Counted from the stretch's first letter, positions 8,334 to 17,356 are shown. The stretch is 64,000 nucleotides of DNA from Shouchella hunanensis (GCF_028735875.1 NZ_CP117834.1:2406001-2470000), one strand, 5' to 3'. The notes: generated from the sequence alone by a model not told the origin. Made by a program: numbers and translations.

Positions 8334-8846
8334 TTATAATTGATCCAACAAGTTAAGAGATTCTTTGTTAAATGCCGGAATATCATCCGGAACTCGACTC
8401 GTTACTAAATGACGTGAGACGACTACTTCTTTATCAACAACAGTAGCGCCTGCGTTTTCTAAATCTTTTCGAACCGAAACAAAACTTGTTACTTCGTGTC
8501 CTTTTAATAAATCTGTATCAACGAGAAACTGTGGTCCATGACAAATAGCAAAGACTGGCTTTTCCTCTTTCATAAAGTGTGCGGCGAATTCAGCATTCTT
8601 AGGATCTGCCCGAAGCATATCTGGAGAAAACCCACCTGGCACAAGCAATGCGTCAAAGTCTTCTGGCTTCACATCACTCACGTTTTTATCGGTTTTAAAT
8701 GTCTCACCGTTTTTACCAGTAATTTTGCTGTCTTCATTTGAGTTAAGTAACGTAACCGAATGACCAGCTTCTTCATACGCTTTGACTGGGTCTGTTAATT
8801 CAACCTCTTCTACCATATCTGTAACAAGTACTGCTACTTTTGCCAT
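8334..8846 (-). CDS. DJ-1/PfpI-family stress protein (YfkM-like)
   Basis: A 170-residue class I glutamine-amidotransferase-like protein of the PfpI subgroup. The nucleophile elbow AICHGPQFL carries the conserved Cys-His pair, and VPGGFSPD is the family glycine loop. B. subtilis YfkM (general stress protein 18) is of this type; the activity is uncertain, with protease or deglycase proposals. The start at 8846 is set by GAGGAGTG upstream; an in-frame extension to 8915 has no ribosome site. A sigma-B-like promoter lies at 8886-8910. Confidence 0.9.
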   Translation of the reverse strand: MAKVAVLVTDMVEEVELTDPVKAYEEAGHSVTLLNSNEDSKITGKNGETFKTDKNVSDVKPEDFDALLVPGGFSPDMLRADPKNAEFAAHFMKEEKPVFAICHGPQFLVDTDLLKGHEVTSFVSVRKDLENAGATVVDKEVVVSRHLVTSRVPDDIPAFNKESLNLLDQL

Positions 8847-8885
8847 AAAACAATCACTCCTCACTAAATCTTGTCTACTTATTGT

Positions 8886-8910
8886 GTACCCGAATGGGAT
8901 TGTTAAAAAC
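8886..8910 (-). promoter_or_regulatory. Candidate sigma-B promoter of the DJ-1/PfpI gene
   Basis: On the minus strand GTTTTT, 13 bases, then GGGTAC resembles the sigma-B consensus GTTTAA-N12-15-GGGTAT, with two and one mismatches. B. subtilis yfkM is a sigma-B gene, which supports the call. Confidence 0.5.
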
Positions 8911-8927
8911 ATCAATTTCTGAAAAAA

Positions 8928-10346
8928 TTAGTCAGGGTCTTTGTCTGAAGGCTTCATTTTGCCTGTATGGAAGACGCCTAAGCACCAAAAGGCAATCATA
9001 AGAATGATAGCGGCGATGAGCACAGGAACGGAACCGAACTGAATAATGAGTGGAATAGCTGCTGCCGTAACGAGACCGCCTCCCACCATTGGTTCAAAAA
9101 GAATTTGCTTGTAGCCGAATGCATCAAGGGCTGGTGTTTTATTTTCAGGGTCAACAATTCGCATGAGCATAATACCGGTTGCGGCAACACCCATACCTTG
9201 TCCAAAGTCACCGATCCCTCGTTCAAACCAATAGGTTGGGATCATTTTAGGGCCTAGCCAAAGAAAGAAAACAATATTACTAATAATGCCGGCCAGCGCC
9301 AATAAGATAAACGGGACGATATGATCGCCGATGACCGTTAACGAGAGAGAGGCAATCGCACTAATAATTAAGAGATCAAGTGCAAGTCCTTGAATACGTG
9401 ATATGGTCTTGCGATCGACTAATTTTCGTTTATCAAATTTAGCTAGAAATACCTGTAGAATGATGCCCCCAATCATGGCCATGGGAAATAAAGGAACATA
9501 ATCAAATAGGTAAATGTCAAATGCTTGTCCATACGTTACATCTTCGAGCCAAACGAATGCTTCGAGAATGGTATAGCCAATAAAAATGGCAATGGCAATA
9601 AAGCCAAGGTGAAGAGCTAACGGTTCAATAGAAACTGGAGACGTTGTTTGGATACCGGAAGCTTCCCGATTATGTTCTTCAATGACACCACTCTTTTGAT
9701 CAACAGAAATATCCTTTGGGTGATCAAGGGTTGTTGTTTTTCCTTTACGAGCTGCCCAATTTACTAATACCATTCCAAATAGTACCCCTGAAAGCATGCC
9801 AATGGTAGCTAAACCAATAGCGAGGTCATAGCCTTCTTCAAAGCCGATGTCAGCAAAGGTTCCCGATAAGCCAGCTGCTGTACCGTGACCTCCAACAAAG
9901 CTAATTTCAATTAAGGCCCCTGCTGCTGGATTAAGGCCGAAAAGTGGCGTGAGGATCGTAATAGCAAGTAAAAGTCCAATCACATAATGTGCCCAAGACA
10001 TGGTATAACCTAAAGCGATTTGAGGTCCACCAGTTTGCCAAATTTCTTTTGGTTTTGGTAATACAAAGCCAATAAACAAAGAGGCAAAGACGACATTTAT
10101 TAATAGGCCAGGAAGCTCTCCCCAAATATCAACAATAGAAGCTGTAAATAATCCACCGTCACTAAGAAAATCTCCCCCAAAACGCCCAATGACTTCCGGT
10201 CCTATTATGAGGGCTAAAAAACCACCGATTAACGAACTAGGAAGAAATAAAGATTGAAACAAAGGTACCTTCAGCCGTATCCACTTTCCGATTACGAGCA
10301 TGATCGCTATAATGACAATGGCCATTCCGATAACCTCAATAGTCAT
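8928..10346 (-). CDS. gltS: GltS-type sodium/glutamate symporter
   Basis: A 472-residue polytopic protein of the glutamate:sodium symporter (ESS) family. It has ten or more membrane segments in two inverted halves, each with a glycine-rich loop (FVGGHGTAAGLSGTF in the first half, GDFGQGMGVAATG in the second). A hydrophilic loop at about residues 210-235 separates the halves. It imports glutamate with sodium. The start at 10346 is preferred over 10352 because AGGAG then has normal spacing. It has no close operon partner. Confidence 0.9.
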   Translation of the reverse strand: MTIEVIGMAIVIIAIMLVIGKWIRLKVPLFQSLFLPSSLIGGFLALIIGPEVIGRFGGDFLSDGGLFTASIVDIWGELPGLLINVVFASLFIGFVLPKPKEIWQTGGPQIALGYTMSWAHYVIGLLLAITILTPLFGLNPAAGALIEISFVGGHGTAAGLSGTFADIGFEEGYDLAIGLATIGMLSGVLFGMVLVNWAARKGKTTTLDHPKDISVDQKSGVIEEHNREASGIQTTSPVSIEPLALHLGFIAIAIFIGYTILEAFVWLEDVTYGQAFDIYLFDYVPLFPMAMIGGIILQVFLAKFDKRKLVDRKTISRIQGLALDLLIISAIASLSLTVIGDHIVPFILLALAGIISNIVFFLWLGPKMIPTYWFERGIGDFGQGMGVAATGIMLMRIVDPENKTPALDAFGYKQILFEPMVGGGLVTAAAIPLIIQFGSVPVLIAAIILMIAFWCLGVFHTGKMKPSDKDPD

Positions 10347-10592
10347 GTACATATCTCCTATACTGAAAAAATTAGCTCCAAAAAATGCTCTTAATTCGTG
10401 AAAAAAAGGAGGCGTGATTTTAAAGCCCGCTAAGGATGTTTTTTACCCTTAATGGATGGCAGGAAAACCTATACGCCATTAAAGAGAACGAACATTCACA
10501 GAAAATTTATTTCATCTAGATGCGTCGAATACTGGAGGTAGATACGTTGTTTCATAGGGTAGATAGTGGGAAAAAGGGCGATTATGCAGTGG

Positions 10593-11558
10593 TTACTTGT
10601 AGTCAGTTTCTTGCTTTAGGAAACGTAACGCGTTGGTTTCGACAGCTTTAGTTACTTTTTCGTAGGGCTTGATTGCGGCAATTAGGGCCCCAATCACTGG
10701 TGGAACGGTAGGTGTTAAAATGGACCAAGAAGAGGTTTCCTTTGACAGCGCACACTTAATCATCGAGACAATAGCCGTTTGATTCATGACACCCCCTGCT
10801 AAAACGATCGTCCCATCCCCATGGTTGTTGATTCTGTTTATAAGAGAAACAAGTTGTATGGCAATCCCATTTGCTGAGTCCACGATAATGTCTTCTGCTA
10901 GGGGATCTCCTTCCTCAAAGGCTTGAAAGACGAACGGACAAAGCTGAGCAACTGCATCGCGACCATTCTCTTGATACACTGCAGGAATAACGTTCTCGAT
11001 CACATCTGCTGAAAAGTGTTGGAGAATTAGCTTTTGTAGTGGTGTATTCCTTTCTTTGTGAGTCAAAGCTGCACGGATGGCTGAACGACCAATGGCAAAT
11101 CCACTACCTTCATCCCCTAGCAAATAACCCCAGCCACCTAAACGGTGCTCATTCCCCGATGCATCAATTGCGTAAGTGACAGAACCAGTTCCTGAAATGT
11201 GAATGATTCCTGGTTGCCCAAGTGTGGCGGAATAAAGTGCTGCAATCGCGTCATGATGAACGGTAATAAAACTATGTTCTGGTAAAGCAGGGCGTATTGA
11301 GGCTATTATCGCTTGCTGATAAGTCGAAGAACTACCCCCAGCTACGCCACAGTAGATCGAACGGACGTTGGCATAGGCGGTGGGATGCTGTGTTTTCAAA
11401 TCAGTAAGCAAATCATGTAACCTCATTAGGCATCTATCCAGTCCAACTCGATTAGGATTTGTGGCAGCAGTTTGTTGATACGCTAAAATATGACCCTTTG
11501 AAGTACTTAAAACTGCTACTGTTTTCGTGCCACCACCATCAATTCCAATATAATACAT
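10593..11558 (-). CDS. BadF/BcrA-family amino-sugar kinase (NagK/MurK-like)
   Basis: A 321-residue ATP-dependent kinase of the BadF/BadG/BcrA/BcrD fold. The N-terminal phosphate loop GIDGGGTKT, the HISGTGSVTYAID loop and VLAGGVMNQ are the expected ASKHA motifs. Relatives include N-acetylglucosamine kinases and clostridial MurK, which phosphorylates both N-acetylmuramic acid and GlcNAc. Next to a MurR-like regulator and NamZ, amino-sugar salvage is the likely role. The start at 11558 follows AAAGG by nine bases; ATGs at 11564 and 11567 are possible alternatives. Confidence 0.82.
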   Translation of the reverse strand: MYYIGIDGGGTKTVAVLSTSKGHILAYQQTAATNPNRVGLDRCLMRLHDLLTDLKTQHPTAYANVRSIYCGVAGGSSSTYQQAIIASIRPALPEHSFITVHHDAIAALYSATLGQPGIIHISGTGSVTYAIDASGNEHRLGGWGYLLGDEGSGFAIGRSAIRAALTHKERNTPLQKLILQHFSADVIENVIPAVYQENGRDAVAQLCPFVFQAFEEGDPLAEDIIVDSANGIAIQLVSLINRINNHGDGTIVLAGGVMNQTAIVSMIKCALSKETSSWSILTPTVPPVIGALIAAIKPYEKVTKAVETNALRFLKQETDYK

Positions 11559-11693
11559 GACCATCATCCTTTCTCTTCTTTTAGTAAGTGTCTTGGGGAA
11601 GTGATGAGGGTGTAATCCATTAGCGTTCAAGCAAAGCAGAGAACATAAAAGCCCAGATCGATGTGATTACCAATCCAGGCTGCATGGTACAAC

Positions 11694-11723
11694 TAAAAAG
11701 GGAATGGGGTCTACTCATTCCTA
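11694..11723 (-). terminator. Terminator of the RpiR-family gene
   Basis: On the minus strand GGAATG and CATTCC form a 6-bp stem whose 5' arm overlaps the stop codon, followed by CTTTTT. It would separate the regulator from the kinase gene. Confidence 0.55.
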
Positions 11724-12572
11724 GCGTAAAAATTCAATGGCTGCTCGGGTTTCATGTAAGTGGGTCACTGTCTTTTCATATTGATGAGAAGCAACACACA
11801 TAAAGAGAATATCAATGACTTGCAGTTGCGCAATTCTTGAAGAGGTGGCTCCGCTTCGAAATGTTGGTTCCTTTGTGGCAGATGTATACAAAGGAATGTC
11901 TGCTTGCTCAGAAACAATCGATTGTCCGTATTTACATAAACTAATCGTCGTCATTCCTCTCGAATTAGCAATCTCAAGAAACTGTTTTACTTCTCTTGTT
12001 TGACCTGAAAAAGAAATTCCCACAGCGACGTCTTGCTCATCGCCTGTAGAAACGAGTGTTGCCGCCATATGAAGGTCGGAAAAGGCGTGTGCGGTCTTGT
12101 CGATGCGGAGCAATTTTTGCATGGCATCTTGAGCAATGATGCTCGAAGCACCGATTCCAAAAAAATGAATCTTACGTGCTTTCCTTAATGTTTGAACAGC
12201 CTTTTCAAGCTGATGTGTGTCAAGAAGTTCTGCAGTTTCTTGAATTGTCTGGATGGTGTTGGTTGTCATTTTATCAATTATGGAAGCAGCCGATTCGTTC
12301 GGTTCAATATCACGTAAACCAGACTCCTTTGTTTTCTGAAGATCACCGGCAATTCGAAGCTTTAAATCAGGTAATCCTTTTAGCCCTAATGATTTACATA
12401 AACGGATGACAGCGGCGCCACTAGTATCGCTTCGTTTCCCAATTTCATTTGCTGTAAGTGAAATGACTTCTTTTGGATGTTGAATCATGTAATTGGCAAT
12501 TTTTTTCTCGGATGGTGGAAGGGATGAACGCATTTCGGTAAGCATGACTAGACCGCCGGTCATAAAGGCCAT
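11721..12572 (-). CDS. RpiR/MurR-family transcriptional regulator
   Basis: A 283-residue regulator with an N-terminal HTH_6 domain (about residues 1-78, PPSEKKIANYMIQHP, AAVIRLCKSLGLKGLPDLK) and a C-terminal SIS sugar-phosphate domain (about 120-250, FFGIGASSIIAQDAM). The opening MTGGL and the HTH closely resemble B. subtilis MurR/YbbH, which senses N-acetylmuramic acid 6-phosphate. The ATG at 12572 is preferred over the TTG at 12581 for its AAAGAG spacing. It sits directly downstream of the NamZ-like gene, so control of peptidoglycan-sugar salvage is likely. Confidence 0.85.
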   Translation of the reverse strand: MAFMTGGLVMLTEMRSSLPPSEKKIANYMIQHPKEVISLTANEIGKRSDTSGAAVIRLCKSLGLKGLPDLKLRIAGDLQKTKESGLRDIEPNESAASIIDKMTTNTIQTIQETAELLDTHQLEKAVQTLRKARKIHFFGIGASSIIAQDAMQKLLRIDKTAHAFSDLHMAATLVSTGDEQDVAVGISFSGQTREVKQFLEIANSRGMTTISLCKYGQSIVSEQADIPLYTSATKEPTFRSGATSSRIAQLQVIDILFMCVASHQYEKTVTHLHETRAAIEFLR

Positions 12573-12651
12573 TAAAATCAACTCTTTCTATTTTAACTGA
12601 TGCCTCTAGTATACTAAATTTTGATTGAGGAAGCATACAATCGCTGAGGAC

Positions 12652-13800
12652 TTAGGAATAGAGAAGGTAGTGACTTCGTTGTTTTAAGAACGCTTTGGAT
12701 TGTTTTTTACTTGTAGCGAAAAAGGATGTAAGATCTCCGTCTCGTATGGCTTTCCGTAAGGTGTCGGTACCGGCAAGGAGATCAAACATATAATGACCAT
12801 TTGTAGGCTTAGTAAAACTGAAATGCTCAGGGTAACGCTCAGCGATGAGTTGGATGATTTTAATTCCGCTTGAAAAGGGTTCATAGAGACTCGTATCGGT
12901 TAAATGAAGTTGAACCCCATGACATTGTGCACCATTATACTTTTGATAGGTTGGAACAAAGGAGGCTTGTCTGGCAATGACTCCCGGTAGCCGAAGATGA
13001 TTTATCGCTTGAGCAAGTTCAAATCCATTTATAAATGGCGCACCGAATTGTTCAAAAGGTTTAACTGTTCCTCTGCCTTCTGATAAGTTTGTGCCCTCAA
13101 TCAAGCAGGTTCCTGGGTAAAGGAGAGCCATGTCAAGGCTTGGAGCATTTGGTGAAGGTGGTACCCAAGCGTATCCTGTATCGTTGTGAAGCATATCTCG
13201 TGACCAACCTTCCATTTTTACAATATGAAGGTCGCATTGGTAACCAAACTCATGCTTAAATAATAAGGCAAGTTCACCAACGGTCATGCCGTGACGATTA
13301 GGGATAGGCAAAAGACCTACAAAGGATTGAAAAGCTTCTTCAACTAGATTGCCTTCAACATTAAGACCACCAACTGGATTTGGTCGATCGAGTACAATAA
13401 AGGTTTTATTGTGTTCCTGACAAGCCTCCATCATATAAGCCATTGAATAAATGTACGTGTAATAGCGAGAACCAATATCTTGTAAATCAAAAAGAACGAC
13501 ATCAATGTCTTCAAGCATTTCAGGAGTGGGTTTTCGAGTTTGACCGTAGAGGCTATAGACTGGTAAACCAGTATGAGGGTCAATGCTAAACTCAATGTGC
13601 TCGCCTTCTTTTGCATCTCCCCGAATGCCGTGTTCTGGAGCGAAAAGAGAGACCAGGTTTACTTTTGAGTGTTGATAAAGAAGGTCGATCGTCGGTTGTA
13701 GCGATTGATTCACTCCTGTTAGATTGGATAGAAGACCAACCCGTTTTTTTTCAACTAATGAATAATCCTTTTCAAGAAAACAATCTAAGCCGAGTTTCAT
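12652..13800 (-). CDS. namZ: Exo-beta-N-acetylmuramidase, NamZ/YbbC-like (DUF1343, GH171)
   Basis: The NamZ family removes N-acetylmuramic acid from the non-reducing ends of peptidoglycan fragments. The 382-residue protein covers the whole DUF1343 domain, with the hallmark FAPEHGIRGD loop (residues about 55-64, containing the proposed catalytic Glu) and DLQDIGSRYYTYIY. B. subtilis NamZ is secreted, but here GGAGGG places the start at 13800 and residue 1 lies at the start of the domain with no signal peptide. A cytoplasmic muramidase is therefore implied. Genes for the regulator and kinase follow on the same strand. Confidence 0.85.
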   Translation of the reverse strand: MKLGLDCFLEKDYSLVEKKRVGLLSNLTGVNQSLQPTIDLLYQHSKVNLVSLFAPEHGIRGDAKEGEHIEFSIDPHTGLPVYSLYGQTRKPTPEMLEDIDVVLFDLQDIGSRYYTYIYSMAYMMEACQEHNKTFIVLDRPNPVGGLNVEGNLVEEAFQSFVGLLPIPNRHGMTVGELALLFKHEFGYQCDLHIVKMEGWSRDMLHNDTGYAWVPPSPNAPSLDMALLYPGTCLIEGTNLSEGRGTVKPFEQFGAPFINGFELAQAINHLRLPGVIARQASFVPTYQKYNGAQCHGVQLHLTDTSLYEPFSSGIKIIQLIAERYPEHFSFTKPTNGHYMFDLLAGTDTLRKAIRDGDLTSFFATSKKQSKAFLKQRSHYLLYS

Positions 13801-13988
13801 TTGTATCCCTCCATAGCGTTTTAACGTGTATTCCCTATCTAAAAGTAAACAATCATCCTGGTATCCATACTCTCTCTTTCTAATCTATGCAGCTAATCGC
13901 TTCATCATTTATAAAATTAAAGTGACGTAAGAGAGTAAGACAATGTATAGTAGTACTGTATTCATGCGAAATGATCGGAGAGGTTAGA

Positions 13989-15251
13989 ATGGAATCTATT
14001 ATTTCATTTAAAAATGAAAACAATCAGAGTGCATCTGGTTACTCAGCTTTATCAATGACAGTAAAAGGCATATTAGATCGGTTAGAATCTACATACAATG
14101 AAACCTATGAGGTATTCACAATAAATGAATATCATTTTGAATTATGGTCTCTGTTTGAAGAGGATCTCATGACGAATCACGATCAGTTGGAGCATGTAGC
14201 GATGATTGTTGAAAAAATGGAGCGTTACTCGTTTACTTATGATTCAGAAGGTGATGAACCAATTTATAAAGTGAAGCAGGCGTTAAGCAATAACGTGTAT
14301 GCCTATCGTAATCAAGGCATTGCTTTTGCACAAATTCCAATAATGGATGGCGCACATTTAACAAATGTGGAATGTGTTTTTGCTACAAGCTCACTCGCTA
14401 TGGAACGTTTTTTAGAAACAATAAAAGGACGATTATGGCAAAAGAGTCGTAACGAGCTGCTCATTTTTACAGATGGAATGGATGGTCTTAATCATGAGCA
14501 TCAACCAATCACAAAGCGAGTAAAGCGGGAAGATGTGTTATTGAAACACGAGATAAAGGAAGAAATTTATCAAATGCTCGATTGTTTCTTTGAAGAAGAT
14601 CGATCCTTTTTTGAAACCTATCAGATTCCTTATAAACGCGGCATTTTACTTTACGGACCTCCAGGAAATGGAAAAACAACTTTAGCAAAGTCCATTGCTC
14701 ATACTGTAGATGCCCCAGCTGCTTACTGGCAAATTACAGAGTTCACGTCTAGTGAGTCCATTGCGCAAGTATTTCAAATGGCGAATCGTTTAGCTCCTAT
14801 TATATTAATTATTGAAGATATCGATTCTATGCCAGATGGAGTTCGTTCCTATTTCCTTAATACTTTAGACGGGGCTACATCTAAAGAAGGCATATTCTTA
14901 ATTGGGACAACAAATTATCCCGAAGAAATTGATCCGGGATTGATGAATCGCGCTGGCCGATTTGACCGAGGATACGAATTTGCGCTCCCGGATGAATCAC
15001 TGAGAGAACAGTATGTTCACGAGAAGAAGTTCGACAAACTCTTGTCACCAGAGGAAATTGCTGCAGTGATCAAGCATTCTGAAGGTTTTTCTTTTGCTCA
15101 ATTAAATGAGCTTTTTGTAAGTTGTGCACTAGAAAGCCACCAAAAAGGAACCGTTGATCTCTACCGTTTGATCAAGCGGATGAAAGAAGATCATAAGAAG
15201 AGTAAGACGGGTAAGTGGCAAGAGGAAGATGGTCAATTAGGATTTTATTAA
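13989..15251 (+). CDS. AAA+ ATPase, BCS1-like core
   Basis: A 420-residue protein. About 200 N-terminal residues match nothing I recognise, followed by a single AAA+ module: Walker A GPPGNGKT (residues 223-230), Walker B ILIIEDID, sensor 1 IGTTN and arginine-finger region NRAGRFDR. The core resembles BCS1/FtsH-type AAA domains. There is no membrane segment or protease domain. The substrate is unknown; remodelling or disassembly of a protein is the general role. GGAGAGG selects the ATG at 13989 over 13971. It is monocistronic with a strong terminator. Confidence 0.8.
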   Translation: MESIISFKNENNQSASGYSALSMTVKGILDRLESTYNETYEVFTINEYHFELWSLFEEDLMTNHDQLEHVAMIVEKMERYSFTYDSEGDEPIYKVKQALSNNVYAYRNQGIAFAQIPIMDGAHLTNVECVFATSSLAMERFLETIKGRLWQKSRNELLIFTDGMDGLNHEHQPITKRVKREDVLLKHEIKEEIYQMLDCFFEEDRSFFETYQIPYKRGILLYGPPGNGKTTLAKSIAHTVDAPAAYWQITEFTSSESIAQVFQMANRLAPIILIIEDIDSMPDGVRSYFLNTLDGATSKEGIFLIGTTNYPEEIDPGLMNRAGRFDRGYEFALPDESLREQYVHEKKFDKLLSPEEIAAVIKHSEGFSFAQLNELFVSCALESHQKGTVDLYRLIKRMKEDHKKSKTGKWQEEDGQLGFY

Positions 15252-15259
15252 AAGATACA

Positions 15260-15293
15260 ATGCTTTGGCATAAATGAGCCAAAGCATTTTTTT
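15260..15293 (+). terminator. Terminator of the AAA ATPase gene
   Basis: ATGCTTTGGC and GCCAAAGCAT form a perfect 10-bp stem with an 8-base loop, followed by seven T. Confidence 0.92.
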
Positions 15294-15320
15294 GTTGACA
15301 TGTCACATTTATGCTGATAC

Positions 15321-15344
15321 GGTTATATACATAACTATATAACC
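15321..15344. promoter_or_regulatory. Inverted-repeat operator of the GntR/ABC module
   Basis: GGTTATATA-N6-TATATAACC is a perfect 9+9 inverted repeat 24 bases before the GntR start and just after a TTGACA (15295-15300). YtrA-type GntR regulators bind such repeats over their own promoter, so autoregulation is expected. Confidence 0.65.
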
Positions 15345-15367
15345 ATATATCGATTATGGAGGTGCAA

Positions 15368-15742
15368 ATGAATCATCTAACAAATAGCGATAAACCACTT
15401 TATTTGCAAATTAAAGCGTTAATAGAGGACCAAATCGTAAACGACCAACTAAAAGAAGGGATGCAAGCCCCGTCAACCAATCAACTTGTGAAATTTTACG
15501 GCTTGAATCACGTTACGGTTGCAAAGGGAGTGAACATGTTAGTCGATGAGAACATTCTTTTCAAAAAGCGAGGCATTGGTATGTTTGTTTCAGAAGGAGC
15601 GAAAGAAAAATTGCTTTATAGCCGTAAGTTAGATTTTGTTGATAAATATATTCTTAAAATGGTGCAAGAGGCCAATCATTTAGGCATTAGTGAAGAAGAA
15701 ATTATTCAATATGTAAAAGAAATAAAGAAAGAGGAGTTGTGA
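15368..15742 (+). CDS. GntR-family regulator, YtrA subfamily
   Basis: A short 124-residue GntR protein: a winged-helix domain at residues 1-75 (KPLYLQIKALIEDQI, NHVTVAKGVNMLVDE) and a brief C-terminal helix pair instead of an effector domain. This is the YtrA layout, typically the repressor of an ABC transporter encoded next to it. GGAGG selects the ATG at 15368 over 15356. It is four bases from the ABC ATPase gene and probably binds the inverted repeat at 15321-15344. Confidence 0.87.
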   Translation: MNHLTNSDKPLYLQIKALIEDQIVNDQLKEGMQAPSTNQLVKFYGLNHVTVAKGVNMLVDENILFKKRGIGMFVSEGAKEKLLYSRKLDFVDKYILKMVQEANHLGISEEEIIQYVKEIKKEEL

Positions 15743-15746
15743 AAAA

Positions 15747-16619
15747 ATGATTACGATTGAAAACCTTTGCTTCTCTTATGGAAAAACGCAGATCTTAACG
15801 AACGTATCTAGCCAGTTCGAAGAGGGGAAAATTTACGGTCTATTGGGAAGAAATGGTGTAGGGAAAACAACGCTCCTTTCTTTGCTGGCAGGTGCTCAAG
15901 AAGCAAAAGAAGGTATGATTTTATTTAACGGTAAGCCCCTATTTGAAAACCAAGACGCTATTTCGGGAATTGGATTATTCTATCAGCGAAATGATTTAGA
16001 TCGCGAAATGGATCACTCAAAAGTAGAGGATTTATTTAAAAAGGCTAAGCAATTTCGTAAACATTTTGACTTGGATTATGCCAATGAACTAGCACAAAAA
16101 TTCAACTTGAAAACATCAAAACGAATGAACAAATTATCAAAAGGAAATGAAGCCGTTATCCAAGCGATTTTAGGGCTTGCCAGTCGTGTACCTGTTACGA
16201 TTTTTGATGAAGTCTACCTTGGGATGGATGCGCCTTCACGAACACTTTTTTACAGTGAACTGTTAGACGAACAAGAGCGATTTCCTAGAATGTTTATTGT
16301 ATCCACTCATCTTGTTTCGGAAATGGAGCATTTGTTTGATGAAGTGAAAATCTTGGAAAATGGTCAATTCTCTCTCGATGAATCCTATCAAACGGCAGTG
16401 GAGAAAGGGAATACACTGACAGGAGATGCGGAAGCCGTATCCAATGTGACAAAGGGATTGAAGGTCATAAGGGAACAAGTACTAGGTCCAACAAAAGCCG
16501 TTTCTGTCTTTGGGGAATTAGGAGAGCAAGTCCGTGAACAATGTGTTAAGCAAAATATAGCGATTAGTCAAATGCCTTTACAAGATTTATTTATCGCTTT
16601 AACTGCAGAAAGAGGGTGA
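15747..16619 (+). CDS. ABC transporter ATP-binding protein (YtrB-like)
   Basis: A 290-residue cytoplasmic ATPase subunit. Walker A is GRNGVGKTTLL (about residues 33-43) and Walker B is VTIFDEVYLGMD. The signature loop reads LSKGN, a deviation from LSGGQ. About 80 residues beyond the ATPase core form a C-terminal extension, as in YtrB/EcsA-type exporters. It is preceded by GAGGAG and works with the permease encoded next. The substrate is unknown; YtrA-type modules usually answer cell-envelope antibiotics. Confidence 0.87.
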   Translation: MITIENLCFSYGKTQILTNVSSQFEEGKIYGLLGRNGVGKTTLLSLLAGAQEAKEGMILFNGKPLFENQDAISGIGLFYQRNDLDREMDHSKVEDLFKKAKQFRKHFDLDYANELAQKFNLKTSKRMNKLSKGNEAVIQAILGLASRVPVTIFDEVYLGMDAPSRTLFYSELLDEQERFPRMFIVSTHLVSEMEHLFDEVKILENGQFSLDESYQTAVEKGNTLTGDAEAVSNVTKGLKVIREQVLGPTKAVSVFGELGEQVREQCVKQNIAISQMPLQDLFIALTAERG

Positions 16620-16624
16620 CTAGA

Positions 16625-17347
16625 ATGAATCAATTGACAAAAGTCCTTTATCAAGAACAATTTAAGTGGTTTTCATGGTTTTTGCTATTTGTACTATTGT
16701 TTCAAGGCGCATTGCTATTTTTAGCTTCTTATTTTGGAGGAACAATCCAGCAGTTCACACTGCTTTCATTTGGACCCTCAAGAATTTTTATGCTCGTTCT
16801 TGGGATTATTTCGGCATATGCGTTTTTAGGCTACTATTATCAGCTTGGTCAAACACGAAAAAGGTACTATAGAAGTACGCTTGTCGCTGCCATTTTGTTA
16901 GCTGGCACAATGGTAATTTCAGTAAAACTGTTCTCTTTAATAGAGGCATTGGTAGTTGGAAATCAAGCATTTATTTCAGATCGAACCGATGGAACAACTA
17001 TAGTCAATGACAGTCAATCCATTACGATAACAATTGATATTTTTTCAGAGGGGCTCCAATTCCTTGACTCAACTGTTTTGTTTATGCTCTTTTTTGTCTT
17101 ACAGCTCTTGTTGTATTATGGAGTAGGCTGGTTTATCAGTGTAGGCTTTTATCGGTACGGATGGGTCATTGGCTTACTATTTATTGTGCTTGCTATCGGA
17201 TTCTTAGGGCTGAATCAATTTATGTGGTCTAGTTCTTTAATGGATCACTTGCCTGCTCTTCTACTAGTTGGAACGGTTGTTTTAACGACCATTGTGTTCT
17301 ACTTTGTTTATCTCATTGTAAAACGCACACCTATTAAATTGAAATAA
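16625..17347 (+). CDS. ABC transporter permease of the GntR/ABC module
   Basis: A 240-residue membrane protein with about six hydrophobic segments and an extracytoplasmic Ser/Thr/Asp-rich loop around residues 110-140. The sequence is poorly conserved, as is usual for ABC-2-like exporter permeases. The ATG at 16625 has AGAGGG at good spacing; a GTG at 16616 overlapping the ATPase stop is the alternative. Its pairing with the ATPase is inferred from the operon. Confidence 0.78.
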   Translation: MNQLTKVLYQEQFKWFSWFLLFVLLFQGALLFLASYFGGTIQQFTLLSFGPSRIFMLVLGIISAYAFLGYYYQLGQTRKRYYRSTLVAAILLAGTMVISVKLFSLIEALVVGNQAFISDRTDGTTIVNDSQSITITIDIFSEGLQFLDSTVLFMLFFVLQLLLYYGVGWFISVGFYRYGWVIGLLFIVLAIGFLGLNQFMWSSSLMDHLPALLLVGTVVLTTIVFYFVYLIVKRTPIKLK

Positions 17348-17356
17348 AGGTAAAGA

